This document shows positions 22,656 through 33,929 of a stretch of DNA of 64,000 bases, one piece after another. Location of the stretch: NCBI GenBank assembly GCA_026874595.1, contig CM049308.1, forward strand, positions 96,396,624 through 96,460,623. Reading direction: 5' to 3'. Positions within the stretch are counted from its first letter, which is position 1, and each line of letters opens with the position of its first letter. This DNA is from Sipunculus nudus (taxonomy: Eukaryota; Annelida; Sipuncula; Golfingiida; Sipunculidae). Made by a program: the position numbers and the translations under genes. The notes beneath the pieces were generated by a model. That model did not search any database, was not told the origin of the DNA, and saw only the letters and a program-made list of their open reading frames with translations.

Positions 22656-23718
22656 GGTCGATGGCAGTCGATATTATATGTTCTGTATTACAAAGTGGAA
22701 GCATATAGTGTAAAAGTGATATGATCTGTTAGGAACCAATCATGCCTCATATTTGTATTAAGTGATTCCACAGGGATGTTAGCTTTAGTGGCCGATCAGC
22801 AGGTTTTCCGTCGTCCCTTACGAGTCCAGTGGTATAGCGCTGGAATACCCACGTCTTCATTTGTACAGTACCCGAAACGATTCCATATCAATGTCTAGAA
22901 AGCAAACATCAACAATCCAATACAGCTTGCTTTCCTTTTATCAGTCACAGGAACCTGTCGTAGAAGATCAAAGATAAAACAATAAAATTCCGAACTGGCT
23001 CAGATGTTACTCGGGGAGTGTAGCAAACATCACACTCTGTCGCCGAGTTTTGAATGATTTCTATTTTCGTTGGAGCGAGGATTTCCAAATTAGTGGTAAT
23101 CCGTAATTAAATCCCGCGACAATTCGCATTTGTTAATGCTACCATGCACAGACATTTAGCCGGCCAAGCCTATATATACATAGCTAGACACAGGCGTACC
23201 GTGTCAGAATGTAGAAGATAACCGCGGGATTACTTGACTCAAACGATATATATTTTAGATAACATTTGTGCAGAGTACGACAGGAACCGTTTCTTTCGTT
23301 AAAAATTGATTGTCAGTTTTCTTTCACAAGACAGGTGTTTGCAAATGTTTGCTCGAGTTACGTCGGCTTGCTTATGTCTATGTTAGGTGCACGTTTGAGA
23401 ACATTCTTAGCAATTATAGTTGCAAACAATAATAAAATCCACATTGTGTGCACATGTAAGACGTGTGGGTAACACCGCGTGGCATTCCATTGTTTGGTTC
23501 GCGCGACGGGTTTGTCAATACCTGCCAGTACTAGTACAACCAGTCTGGAGTGGAAAAAGTGACATGGAACCAGGAACGCTAGAAACCAATTTGGGAAATG
23601 TATTCATTGTGGAAATTTATTTTAATTTCAAAAGCTGAAATAAAATAGACTAATGTTATTTTCACATGAATGAAAACGTCACAAATTTGAGAATTTGCCT
23701 GGAGAGATTCTTCATCCT
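22656..23718. other. single-copy spacer between two satellites
   Basis: About 1.06 kb that resembles neither satellite. Open frames at 23266-23472 and 23420-23638 show no domain and no supporting splice context. No promoter can be argued. Confidence 0.4.
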
Positions 23719-26700
23719 GTGTAGGAGCAGACCTATATAACATGCTCAGTATGTAGGAGCAGGCCTATATTACAGGCTCAGTATGTAGGAGCAGGCCTAT
23801 ATTGCAGGCTCAGTATGTAGGAGCAGACCTATATTACAGTCTCAGTATGTAGGAACAGACCTATATTACAGGCTCAGTATGTAGGAACAGACCTATACTA
23901 CAGGCTCAGTATGTAGGAGCAGGCCTATATTACAGTCTTAGTATGTAGGAACAGACCTATATTACAGGCTTAGTATGTAGGAGCAGACCTATACTACAGG
24001 CTTAGTATGTAGGAACAGACCTATATTACAGGCTCAGTATGTAGGAGCAGGCCTATATTACAGTCTCAGTATGTAGGAACAGACCTATATTACAGGCTCA
24101 GTATGTAGGAGCAGACCTATACTACAGGCTCAGTATGTAGGAACAGACCTATATTACAGGCTCAGTATGTAGGAGCAGGCCTATATTACAGTCTCATTAT
24201 GTAGGAACAGACCTATATTACAGGCTCAGTATGTAGGAGCAGACCTATACTACAGGCTCAGTATGTAGGAACAGACCTATATTACAGGCTCAGTATGTAG
24301 GAGCAGGCCTATATTACAGTCTCAGTATGTAGGAACAGACCTATATTACAGGCTCAGTATGTAGAAGCAGACCTATACTACAGGCTCAGTATGTAGGAAC
24401 AGACCTATATTACAGGCTCAGTATGTAGGAGCAGGCCTATATTACAGGCTCAGTATGTAGGAGCAGACCTATATTACAGGCTCAGTATGTAGGAGCAGAC
24501 CTATATAACATGCTCAGGATGTAGGTTCAGATCTATATTGCAGGCTCAGTATGTAGGAGCAGACCTATATTACAGGCTCAGTATGTAGGAGCAGACCTAT
24601 ATTACAGGCCCAGTATGTAGGAGCAGGCCTATATTACAGGCTCAGTATGTAGTAACAGACCTATATTACAGGCTCAGTATGTAGGAGCAGACCTATACTA
24701 CAGGCTCAGTATGTAGGAACAGACCTATATTACAGGCTCAGTATGTAGTAACAGACCTATATTACAGGCTCAGTATGTAGGAACAGACCTATATTACAGG
24801 CTCAGTATGTAGGAGCAGACCTATACTACAGTCTCAGTATGTAGGAACAGACCTATATTACAGTCTCAGTATGTAGGAACAGACCTATATTACAGGCTCA
24901 GTATGTAGGAACAGACCTATATTACAGGCTCAGTATGTAGGAGCAGACCTAAACTACAGGCTCAGTATGTAGGAGCAGACCTATATTACAGTCTCAGTAT
25001 GTAGGAACAGACCTATATTACAGGCTCAGTATGTAGGAGCAGACCTAAACTACAGGCTCAGTATGTAGGAGCAGACCTATATTACAGTCTCAGTATGTAG
25101 GAACAGACCTATATTACAGGCTCAGTATGTAGGAACAGACCTATATTACAGTCTCAGTATGTAGGAACAGACCTATATTACAGGCTCAGTATGTAGGAGC
25201 AGACCTAAACTACAGGCTCAGTATGTAGGAGCAGACCTAAACTACAGGCTCAGTATGTAGGAGCAGACCTATATTACAGTCTCAGTATGTAGGAACAGAC
25301 CTATATTACAGGCTCAGGATGTAGGTTCAGATCTATATTACAGGCTCAGTATGTAGGAACAGACCTATATTACAGGCTCAGTATGTAGGAGCAGGCCTAT
25401 ACTACAGGCTCAGTATGCAGGAGCAGACCTATATTACAGTCTCAGTATGTAGGAACAGACCTATATTACAGGCTCAGTATGTAGGAGCAGACCTATACTA
25501 CAGGCTCAGTATGTAGGAGCAGACCTATATTACAGGCTCAGTATGTAGGAGCAGACCTATACTACAGTCTCAGTATGTAGGAACAGACCTATATTACAGT
25601 CTCAGTATGTAGGAGCAGACCTATATTACAGGCTCAGTATGTAGGAGCAGACCTATACTACAGTCTCAGTATGTAGGAACAGACCTATATTACAGGCTCA
25701 GTATGTAGGAGCAGACCTATATTACAGGCTCAGTATGTAGGAGCAGGCCTATATTACAGTCTCAGTATGTAGGAACAGACCTATATTACAGGCTCAGTAT
25801 GTAGGAGCAGACCTATATTACAGTCTCAGTATGTAGGAACAGACTTATATTACAGGCTCAGTATGTAGGAGCAGACCTATACTACAGTCTCAGTATGTAG
25901 GAACAGACCTATATTACAGGCTCAGTATGTAGGAGCAGACCTATACTACAGGCTCAGTATGTAGGAGCAGACCTATATTACAGGCTCAGTATGTAGGAGC
26001 AGGCCTATATTACAGTCTCAGTATGTAGGAACAGACCTATATTACAGGCTCAGTATGTAGGAGCAGACCTATATTACAGTCTCAGTATGTAGGAACAGAC
26101 CTATATTACAGGCTCAGTATGTAGGAGCAGACCTATACTACAGTCTCAGTATGTAGGAACAGACCTATATTACAGGCTCAGTATGTAGGAGCAGACCTAT
26201 ACTACAGTCTCAGTATGTAGGAGCAGACCTATATTACAGGCTCAGTATGTAGGAGCAGGCCTATATTACAGTCTCAGTATGTAGGAACAGACCTATATTA
26301 CAGGCTCAGTATGTAGGAGCAGACCTATATTACAGTCTCAGTATGTAGGAACAGACCTATATTACAGGCTCAGTATGTAGGAGCAGACCTATACTACAGT
26401 CTCAGTATGTAGGAACAGACCTATATTACAGGCTCAGTATGTAGGAGCAGACCTATATTACAGTCTCAGTATGTAGGAACAGACCTATATTACAGGCTCA
26501 GTATGTAGGAGCAGACCTATACTACAGTCTCAGTATGTAGGAACAGACCTATATTACAGGCTCAGTATGTAGGAGCAGACCTATATTACAGGCTCAGTAT
26601 GTAGGAGCAGACCTATACTAGAGGCTCAGTATGTAGGAGCAGACCTATATTACAGGCTCAGTATGTAGGAGCAGACCTATACTACAGTCTCAGTATGTAG

Positions 26701-27978
26701 GAACAGACCTATATTACAGGCTCAGTATGTAGGAGCAGACCTATATTACAGGCTCAGTATGTAGGAGCAGACCTATACTACAGTCTCAGTATGTAGGAAC
26801 AGACCTATATTACAGGCTCAGTATGTAGGAGCAGACCTATACTACAGGCTCAGTATGTAGGAACAGACCTATATTACAGGCTCAGTATGTAGGAGCAGAC
26901 CTATACTACAGTCTCAGTATGTAGGAACAGACCTATATTACAGGCTCAGTATGTAGGAGCAGACCTATACTACAGGCTCAGTATGTAGGAACAGACCTAT
27001 ATTACAGGCTCAGTATGTAGGAACAGACCTATATTACAGGCTCAGTATGTAGGAGCAGGCCTATATTACAGTCTAAGTATGTAGGAACAGACCTATATTA
27101 CAGGCTCAGTGTGTAGGAGCAGACCTATACTACAGGCTCAGTATGTAGGAACAGACCTATACTACAGGCTCAGTATGTAGGAGCAGACCTATATTACAGT
27201 CTCAGTATGTAGGAACAGACCTATATTACAGGCTCAGTATGTAGGAGCAGACCTATACTAGAGGCTCAGTATGTAGGAACAGACCTATATTACAGGCTCA
27301 GTATGTAGGAGCAGGCCTATATTACAGTCTCAGTATGTAGGAACAGACCTATATTACAGGCTCAGTATGTAGGAGCAGACCTATACTACAGGCTCAGTAT
27401 GTAGGAACAGACCTATATTACAGGCTCAGTATGTAGGAGCAGGCCTATATTACAGTCTCAGTATGTAGGAACAGACCTATATTACAGGCTCAGTATGTAG
27501 GAGCAGGCCTATATTACAGTCTCAGTATGTAGGAACAGACCTATATTATTGGCTCAGTATGTAGGAGCAGACCTATACTACAGGCTCAGTATGTAGGAAC
27601 AGACCTATATTACAGGCTCAGTATTTAGGAGCAGACCTATACTACAGGCTCAGTACGTAGGAACAGACCTAGATTACAGGCTCAGTATGTAGGAACAGAC
27701 CTATATTACAGGCTCAGTATGTAGGAACAGACCTATATTACAGGCTCAGTATGTAGGAGCAGACCTATAATACAGGCTCAGTATGTAGGAACAGACCTAT
27801 ATTACAGGCTCAGTATGTAGGAACTGACCTATACTACAGGCTCAGTATGTAGGAGCAGACCTATATTACAGGCTGAGATTGTAGAAACAGATCGACCTAT
27901 ATTACAGGCTCAGTATGTAGGAACAGATTGACCTATATTACAGGCTCAGTATGTAGGAACTATATAATTACAGGCTCA
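23719..27978. repeat. 32-bp satellite, about 4.26 kb
   Basis: About 130 tandem copies of GTAGGAGCAGACCTATATTA followed by CAGGCTCAGTAT. Variation is concentrated at a few positions: GAGCAG/GAACAG, GACC/GGCC, ATATTA/ATACTA and GGCTC/GTCTC. In places four-monomer (128-bp) blocks repeat in order, for example starting near 24045, 24173, 24301 and 24429. There are no spacers and no coding potential. Confidence 0.97.
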
Positions 27979-29825
27979 TTTGCGACATATTAAAATGGTT
28001 CAGATATTCAATGGGTTCACAGGTATTATATTTAGCTGATAATTTTAAGTCAAATCTGTCTATGTGAAAACAGTCCTGATAAAATGAACATTTTTTCTCA
28101 TAAATTGGAATTTTCCATTTAAGAGCTTAATATTAAATATGGACACATCATCCCTACATGTAAGTTTATTTTTAGAGATGTACAAGACAACTGTTTGAAA
28201 ACAAATAAATGAAGGAAGCGTCCATTAAAATCATTAAAAGGTCTGTGTTCTTGCAAAACTGAAAATCGATCAAACTATTTCATCCATCAAAACATGAGTT
28301 CTAGCATAACTGAGAGACGATCATTCTTTCTCTCCATAAAAATGTGAAAAAAAATCCTTCCATTAAAATTTTAAAACATCCTTTCAGTTGTCTTCTTCTG
28401 AACATAATAATTCTCATTTGACGTAAAACGTTAATTCATTTGTTAATAAATGGTTTGTACTTCTTACATTAGGCCTATTACGGAAGAATCTGTCAATGTG
28501 CTTGCTTTGTGTCTTGCTCTATATAATGTTATAGTATATATAATATTCATATTATAGTATATCTATCATGCACCGAACTCCACGATGAATATCACTGAAA
28601 CCATGAAGTTTGAATTTTATATGCATATTACATCTCCGTGCTAAACAGTTAAGGCCTAAACAGGAACCCACAAAATGAATTATTTGATGTATAAATACAT
28701 TTAAATTTGCAGGTTACATTTACAAACACATGACGTAAAGCCTTTAAAAGGTTACTCAGATGAAGTGTATATTGTTATTCTTTAAAAACTATTGATTCAT
28801 TCTGGTATTTCCGTTTGTCATCAGGCTGATGGCCTCGTGTCTTACGCTTGGAATTCCCGGTAGAATTCCCTTGACATTTCCGGTATCTCCGGGTTTTCCA
28901 CCAGTCAGCAACAGTTTACACTATTAGTTTTCATTATTGCCGATAGGGGTTGCTCAATGCAAGTCCTGCGACAGTCCCCGAGTTGACGGGTGGATACGTC
29001 ACGAACAGGCATATATCAGCTTTATGCAGGTAATACTTTTTTATTTGCGACGCTCATATTGGTTACAAGTATGCATTCACAAAGCACTCTGTTATTTATA
29101 AATATTGCTCAGCTCAACTCGCGCTCTTGCTAAATAGTGGCGTGGTACCAGTGCAGTGTTGTGTCGATAGCTGGCAGAGATCTCGGGCTCTTGCATTCTC
29201 GGTCCATGCGAACTCGGTCCATGACTGACTCGGACCCCGATCTCGGGCCGTAGGTGCTGCGATCTAGTTTCCGAGCCATCAGATTACGACTGAAAAAAAG
29301 AGCAGATGTCATGTTGGTAAATTCTTATCCAGCTAGGTTTGTTAAGACACTCGCGTGTATTATTATACAGTAAAATCTGTAACAATGTCATTGTGTATAT
29401 TCCTTCGGTACGACTGTAGAATAGGTGCTTGAATCTATACTGCCTGGGTTTGGGGTTCACACCCAAAATGTCGAAAGTGCATATTGCGAAAACTAGTGAC
29501 TAAAAGGTTTACATATCAGTTTATCACCACTGATTTTAACTTTTTCCCCATTAGATATATCAACTTCTTAAGCATGGAAAATATTCCTTTCATACATATC
29601 AATTTCCGGTAGGCACCTATTCTATAATCACTCTATTCCTTGTGACAGCTGAACTGAATTGTGTTAATGTATATATGGCTGCTTAACTGAACAATGGGAT
29701 ATGTGACAACTGAATAGAATATTATATTTGATGGCATTCTTGAAATTTGTTTTATGTGACAGCTGACCTGAGCATAATGTTACATGTATCTGTAGAGGCT
29801 AACCTGATCTTAAATGTCTTTACAG
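27979..29825. other. bZIP upstream region, no certain exon
   Basis: About 1.8 kb of apparently non-repetitive sequence upstream of the first recognised bZIP exon. It could hold the promoter and 5' exons. A CRE-like ACGTCA (28996-29001) lies just upstream of a good donor-like CAG/GTAATA (29027-29035), which would fit a short untranslated first exon, but nothing confirms it. Open frames at 29130-29312 and 29284-29466 on the minus strand have no domain. Confidence 0.35.
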
Positions 29826-29958
29826 CATCATGTCAAGACTAATGGCTGATTTGGAGCGCAAAAATCCTTCAGCTGCTAAGAAGAGGCGTGAGCAAAACCG
29901 AGAAGCAGCAGCACGATGTCGTAACAAGAAAAAAGAGCATGAGACTGACCTGAGAAAG
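29826..29958 (+). CDS. bZIP transcription factor, exon with basic region (Fos/ATF3/JDP2 type)
   Basis: The exon follows an acceptor TGTCTTTACAG (AG 29824-29825) and ends at a donor AAAG/GTATATG (GT 29959-29960). ATG at 29830 has A at -3 and gives 43 codons up to the donor. The frame is also open back to the acceptor, so an upstream coding exon is possible. Residues 17-36 are a textbook bZIP basic region: KKRREQNREAAARCRNKKKE, with the NxxAAxxCR signature that contacts DNA in AP-1 and ATF proteins. The intron falls in phase 0 after DLRK, at the start of the zipper, the position used in Fos-type genes. The product should dimerise with Jun/ATF-like partners and bind AP-1 or CRE sites in the nucleus. 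ATF3, JDP2 and Fos are the closest types; BATF fits less well. No symbol is assigned. Confidence 0.85.
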
Positions 29959-30101
29959 GTATATGATGTTAGCTGCCTTGAGAAAGATATATGTAGATAG
30001 TTGAAGTGCCCAGAGAAAGGTATGTGAAGTTAGATGCCCTTAGAGAGGTTTGTGTAGTTGGATGCCCTTAGAGAGGTATGTGTAGTTGGATGCCCTTAGA
30101 G

Positions 30102-31462
30102 CAGGGTTGGGGTAATTGTAATGTGTAATTGTAATTACCTATAATTAATTGACAGTTGTCTGTCTGCCTGTCAGGTTTTCGTTTCTGTGCGATAACTTTC
30201 CTAAATATTATCCAATTTCATCCAAATTTGAGTCAGTGATTGCTCTCATGCATTCCTTGTTTTGGGATTGGTTTTGGAGTGTCTGGCTTCTGTCTGTCTG
30301 TCTGTCACTTTGTCTGTCAATCTGTCAGGTTTTCGTTTCTGTAGGATAACTTTCCTAAATATTATCTGATTTCATTCAAATTTTGGTCAGACATTGCTCT
30401 CAGGCAAACCTTGGTTGGGATTAGTTTTGGAGTGTCTGGCTTCTGTCTGTCTGTCTGTCTGTCACGTTGTCTGTCCATCCGTCAGGTTTTCGATTCTGTA
30501 GGATAACTTTCCTAAATATTATCTGATTTCATTCAAATTTTGGTCAGACATTGCTCTCAGGCAAACCTTGGTTGGGATTAGTTTTGGAGTGTCTGGCTTT
30601 TGTGTGTCTGTCTGTCACTTTGTCTGTCCTGCTGTCAGGTTTTTGTTTCCCTGCTATAACATTCCTAAATGTTATCTGATGTCATTCAAATTTTGGCCAG
30701 TGATTGCTTTCATGCTTTCCTTGGTTTGGATTTGTTTTGAGGTGTCTAGCTAATGTCTGTCTGTCTGTCACTTTGTCTCTCTGTCGGTTTGTCAGGTTTT
30801 CATTTCTGTAGGATAACTTTCCTAAACATTATCTGATTTCATTCAAAATTCAGTAGGATTACTGTATAGGATGAAGGTAGTCGATAAAAGGTTTTTCCAT
30901 CATCAGAGGTTTGAACCAACAATTATTTACACATGGGCTCTAATTGGCACATGCCAGGGTTATCAAGAAGCAAGAAATTTTGTCTGATAAAGGAAAATAT
31001 GTGATAAAAGAATATTAGATGAAATTTTTTGCCCTTTTTTTACTTCAAGATAATATGTTTAAAATATAATTTACCCATATGTGCTTTCACTTAAGATGTT
31101 TCTATTTCGTGTCAAAAAATAATTCAGCAAATGTTTCAATACACACAATGTCCATATATGATGATGACAGCCAGTTTTGCCTTTCCATAAGAGAAAATTG
31201 TAGATGATATGTGCAGTTTTTCCTTTTATAAGTTTAATCCATTGGCTTTTCTACCATGAATGATACTTTACCTGAACCATGTCTCTGTATATTATAATTT
31301 TTATAAAGTAATTGAAAGTAATTAAATACTTTTCAAATGTAATTGTAATTTAATCATTACTTTGTAAAAATAAAGTAAGTTGTAACTGTAATTGTGAATG
31401 GGGCTTTTGGAAGTAATTGTAATTGTAATGATTACTTTCCAATGTAATTGGCCCCTACCCTG
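30102..31462. mobile_element. hAT-like non-autonomous element in the bZIP intron
   Basis: The ends are inverted: CAGGGTTGGGGTAATTGTAA at the left and, in reverse complement, CAGGGTAGGGGCCAATTACA at the right. The flanking 8-bp repeat is CCTTAGAG (30094-30101) against CCTTTGAG (31463-31470), 7 of 8 identical. CAGGG ends with an 8-bp duplication are typical of hAT. AATTGTAATT-rich subterminal zones are present. The centre has about five copies of a roughly 150-bp unit with GTCTGTCTGTC and CTTTCCTAAATATTATCTGA (30150-30850). No transposase is seen. Removing it with one 8-bp copy restores a normal 28-bp spacing in the junction array. Confidence 0.8.
30150..30860. repeat. 150-bp tandem repeat with GTCTGTC runs inside the hAT-like element
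   Basis: About five units sharing GTCTGTCTGTCAC, GTCAGGTTTTCGTTTCTG, GATAACTTTCCTAAA and TCATTCAAATTTTGG. Open frames at 30149-30349 and 30568-30753 arise from the repeat and have no domain. Confidence 0.85.
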
Positions 31463-31706
31463 CCTTTGAGAGGTGTGTGTATTTGGATGCCCTTACTGAG
31501 AGAGGTATGTATAGTTAGAGTGCCTGGAAAAGAGATGTACAGTTAGAGTGCCCAGAGAAAGATATGTGAAGTAAGATGCCCTAAGAGAGGTGTGTGTAGT
31601 GAGAGTGCCTAGAGAAAGGGATGTGTAATTACAGTGTCTCTAGAAAGATGTGTAATTAGAATGTCCTGAGAAAGGTATGTGCAGTTAGAGTGCCCTGAGG
31701 TATTTA

Positions 31707-32221
31707 AGCAGGGACTTCATGCACAGGATGTTTTATTGTTGGGCTGATGTAGGAGTGTATAATAGCAGGCAGTTGGGAACATTCTCTCTGACACATTTTC
31801 TTTATGGTTCAAGTTGTCTTTAATATAATTTGTTGACAGTTGAATAAATTTAAAATCAGTACCAAAGGTTTTCATGTTAAGTCTACATTATTTGATCAGA
31901 ACATTACAATTTTCAATTGCATATAATCTGCCATTTAATTCATCATAATTCATTGTGTGGCCATGTTATACAAGAGAAAGCCACCTAGTACTATTAGTAG
32001 TTTACCAGCTAATCATAAATAGATACTACAGGCTTACAGCCAGTATTCTAAATAAGACACACCAAAATGTATATTTGAGTGTTGTAGGATTGTTTTTGCT
32101 AGTGTTGTAAATGTACTGTTCACCCTTCCACTTGTAAATACTTAACCTAGATCATATTGTGATAAGCAAACCTTGAGAATTGTGTGATTGAGTTTGTACC
32201 TCTGGTGTCCCTGGTCTGGAT
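31707..32221. other. remaining bZIP intron
   Basis: About 500 bp of intron between the donor-derived and acceptor-derived arrays. No exon, element or RNA gene is recognised. Confidence 0.5.
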
Positions 32222-32640
32222 CTTGTTCTTATTCTACATAACTTTTTTTTCAAAAGAACCACCAGCTGTAGGACTCTTGTTCTTATTCTACATTCCTTTT
32301 TTCAAAGAAAACACCAGCTGTAGGACTCGTGTACTTATCATACCTTACTTTTTTCCTGAAGAATCACCAGCTGTGGGAATCCTGTATTTATCATACCTTA
32401 CTTTTTTCCAGAAGAGCCACCAGCTGTAGGACTCCTGTATTTATCATACCTTACTTTTTTCCAGAAGAGCCACCAGCTGTAGGACTCCTGTACTTATCAT
32501 ACATTACTTTTTTTCCTGAAGAATCACCAGCTGTAGGAATCCTGTTCTTATCATACCTTACTTTTTCCAGAAGAACCACTAGCTGTAGGACTCGTGTGCT
32601 TACTTTTTAAACTTTTTTTTTTCAGAAGAACCACCAGCTG
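32222..32640 (+). repeat. tandem array of the bZIP 3' splice junction (53-bp unit)
   Basis: Seven copies with a 51-55 bp period precede the genuine acceptor. Each repeats a pyrimidine tract, the acceptor position and the first 15 nt of the exon (AAGAACCACCAGCTG), then diverges to a tail like TAGGACTCCTGTATTTATCA. Junctions fall after 32253, 32304, 32358, 32411, 32464, 32518, 32570 and the real 32625. AG is intact at 32410-32411, 32463-32464 and 32569-32570; the other four read CAA, CA or CTG. Every decoy exon would meet an in-frame TAG within six codons, whereas the real exon reads CAG there. Confidence 0.85.
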
Positions 32641-33420
32641 CAGACAGAGATCACAGAGAGGAAGAACAGAATCCGACACATTTCCAGACAAAAGAAAGAT
32701 TTGTTAGACCTCCTGACCTATCATTTTGAAACATGTCCCTTCACCACCAGAGATCAAATCGCTGCTTTGAGAGGGTTCAAAGAGGGTGGAAACAAGGAGA
32801 ATGAAGTTGTGGTGTCTGCTCTTGTAACAGCCCCCACTGAGGAAGGAGTCTGTTGTCCTGTGAGAGCTGAGGACAGTCCAAGTGAACAGTGCACACTTGT
32901 CAATCAAATGTTACACATGAAATCAAATAAAAAAGAATGGGTCAACTTTAATACTGAGGCAGAATCTGAAGAAGCAACTGCAAATCTCAACAATGAACTC
33001 CAGTACAGAGATCAACAGGGTTGTGTTGATAGAGGAGTGACAGAAAACATTGTCCTAAGCAAAGAACCTGAAGGCTGTGCCCCACAGTCTCCCCCAGAAA
33101 CAGGCGCCGAGTCCGACGGCAGTAAACCCAGGAGATACCGATTACTGTATATACCCGACAAGAACGAACTGGTTGTGATTGACCAGTGTTTACTTGATGG
33201 TTCACCAGGTGTTCTAGGCAGCACAGCAAGAGAAACAGAAGTCAAAAGTACCAGTGCATCAGTGACACCCAGCAACAGTCAGCCAGTGGCGCCCCCTGTA
33301 GCATTGCACACTACTATGGTTGCTCCCCAAGATGCATCTTCTGGGCAGAGGCAGGATCCAATGCTGACAACGATGGATTTTGGAATTGACATTATGAGAA
33401 ATATGGCTGGCAGTGCATAA
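32626..33420 (+). CDS. bZIP transcription factor, exon with leucine zipper and C-terminus
   Basis: The acceptor TTTTTTTTTCAG ends at 32625 and the exon continues in phase 0 from the basic-region exon. The joined product is about 307 residues if the ATG at 29830 is the start. The first part holds the zipper: Leu (in DLRK, previous exon), Leu (HQL), Arg, Ile and Leu at heptad spacing, then KDLLDLLTYHFETC. This aligns with the conserved zipper end of Fos/ATF3/JDP2, where a His and a Cys follow (HRPTC/HRPAC type). The Arg at the third heptad position is unusual. The rest, about 220 residues, is acidic and Ser/Pro-rich with no known domain; RRYRLLYIPDKNELVVIDQC is the most ordered-looking piece. 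The stop TAA is at 33418-33420. Confidence 0.85.
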   Translation, partial: KNHQLQTEITERKNRIRHISRQKKDLLDLLTYHFETCPFTTRDQIAALRGFKEGGNKENEVVVSALVTAPTEEGVCCPVRAEDSPSEQCTLVNQMLHMKSNKKEWVNFNTEAESEEATANLNNELQYRDQQGCVDRGVTENIVLSKEPEGCAPQSPPETGAESDGSKPRRYRLLYIPDKNELVVIDQCLLDGSPGVLGSTARETEVKSTSASVTPSNSQPVAPPVALHTTMVAPQDASSGQRQDPMLTTMDFGIDIMRNMAGSA

Positions 33421-33929
33421 GTACCATCATGTAAATAAGCCGTGCCTTGTGTTTGTCTAACATCAGTCACCTCACTTGTATTATACCATTGCATTTATAT
33501 CTATTTATATTTACACAGATGTTGTTAAGGACATCATTAACAAAGATGGTCTTAAATGAGCTGGAAATCAGCAGAGAGGACCAACACATCCGGAAATGCT
33601 GTCAAGAATAAGTTAAAGCTAACATGGTATAGGTACACTAGTACACATTAACTGATCTTCATATACATGAGTCTGACTGAGACGAGCATGTTCTACAACA
33701 CATACATATTCACATCACCATCATAAACATAGTCATAATTTTTCCATAAAACTCTGTGTAATATCCAGAATTTACTGTGTTTTTTTTAAAAATAAATAGG
33801 AATAAATTTGAGATTTTCTTGTTTCTTTCCATGTAACGTCAGCTGAATTCACTCATGCTCACTCTCTAAAAGCCGTATGAACTATATGTATATATACATG
33901 TATATTTAGTACAATGACGAGGTATTTTA
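33421..33929 (+). other. bZIP 3' untranslated region and downstream spacer
   Basis: The 3' UTR probably runs from the stop codon to about 33820. After the poly(A) signals come about 110 bp of unremarkable sequence before a Helitron-like family B element. Confidence 0.55.
33791..33806 (+). terminator. bZIP polyadenylation signals
   Basis: Two canonical AATAAA hexamers at 33791-33796 and 33801-33806, about 370 bp after the stop codon. A T-rich stretch follows (TTTTCTTGTTTCTTTCC), as expected of a cleavage region. Confidence 0.65.

Larger units (their letters stand above)
29945..31706 (+). repeat. tandem array of the bZIP 5' splice junction (28-bp unit)
   Basis: The genuine junction (TGACCTGAGAAAG/GTATATG) is followed by 13 tandem copies of about 28 bp (25-33) with consensus TGCCCTGAGAAAG/GTATGTGTAGTTAG. 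The units lie at 29959-30101 and 31463-31706, and a hAT-like element splits them. Junction points fall after 29958, 29986, 30019, 30047, 30075, 31472, 31504, 31534, 31561, 31589, 31618, 31647, 31674 and 31699. A donor-like GT survives in eight of the copies. Each unit holds about 13 nt of exon side and 15 nt of intron side. Reading past the true donor meets TAG after 13 codons. Confidence 0.85.

Noticed and set aside
17866-22704. Proteins with 12-residue repeats in the 36-bp satellite
   Set aside because: They are short, are broken by monomer length variants, and appear on either strand by chance of the period.
17176-27978. CRISPR-like arrays (32-36 bp units)
   Set aside because: The units abut directly with no unique spacers, the monomers vary, and the surrounding DNA is animal genomic; these are satellites.
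32184-32610. Two overlapping hydrophobic open frames upstream of the bZIP exon
   Set aside because: They are translations of the tandem acceptor array (T-rich tracts give Phe/Leu runs) and lie within the intron.
32704-33494. Minus-strand frames opposite the bZIP exon
   Set aside because: Antisense shadows of the real exon; no domain or promoter.
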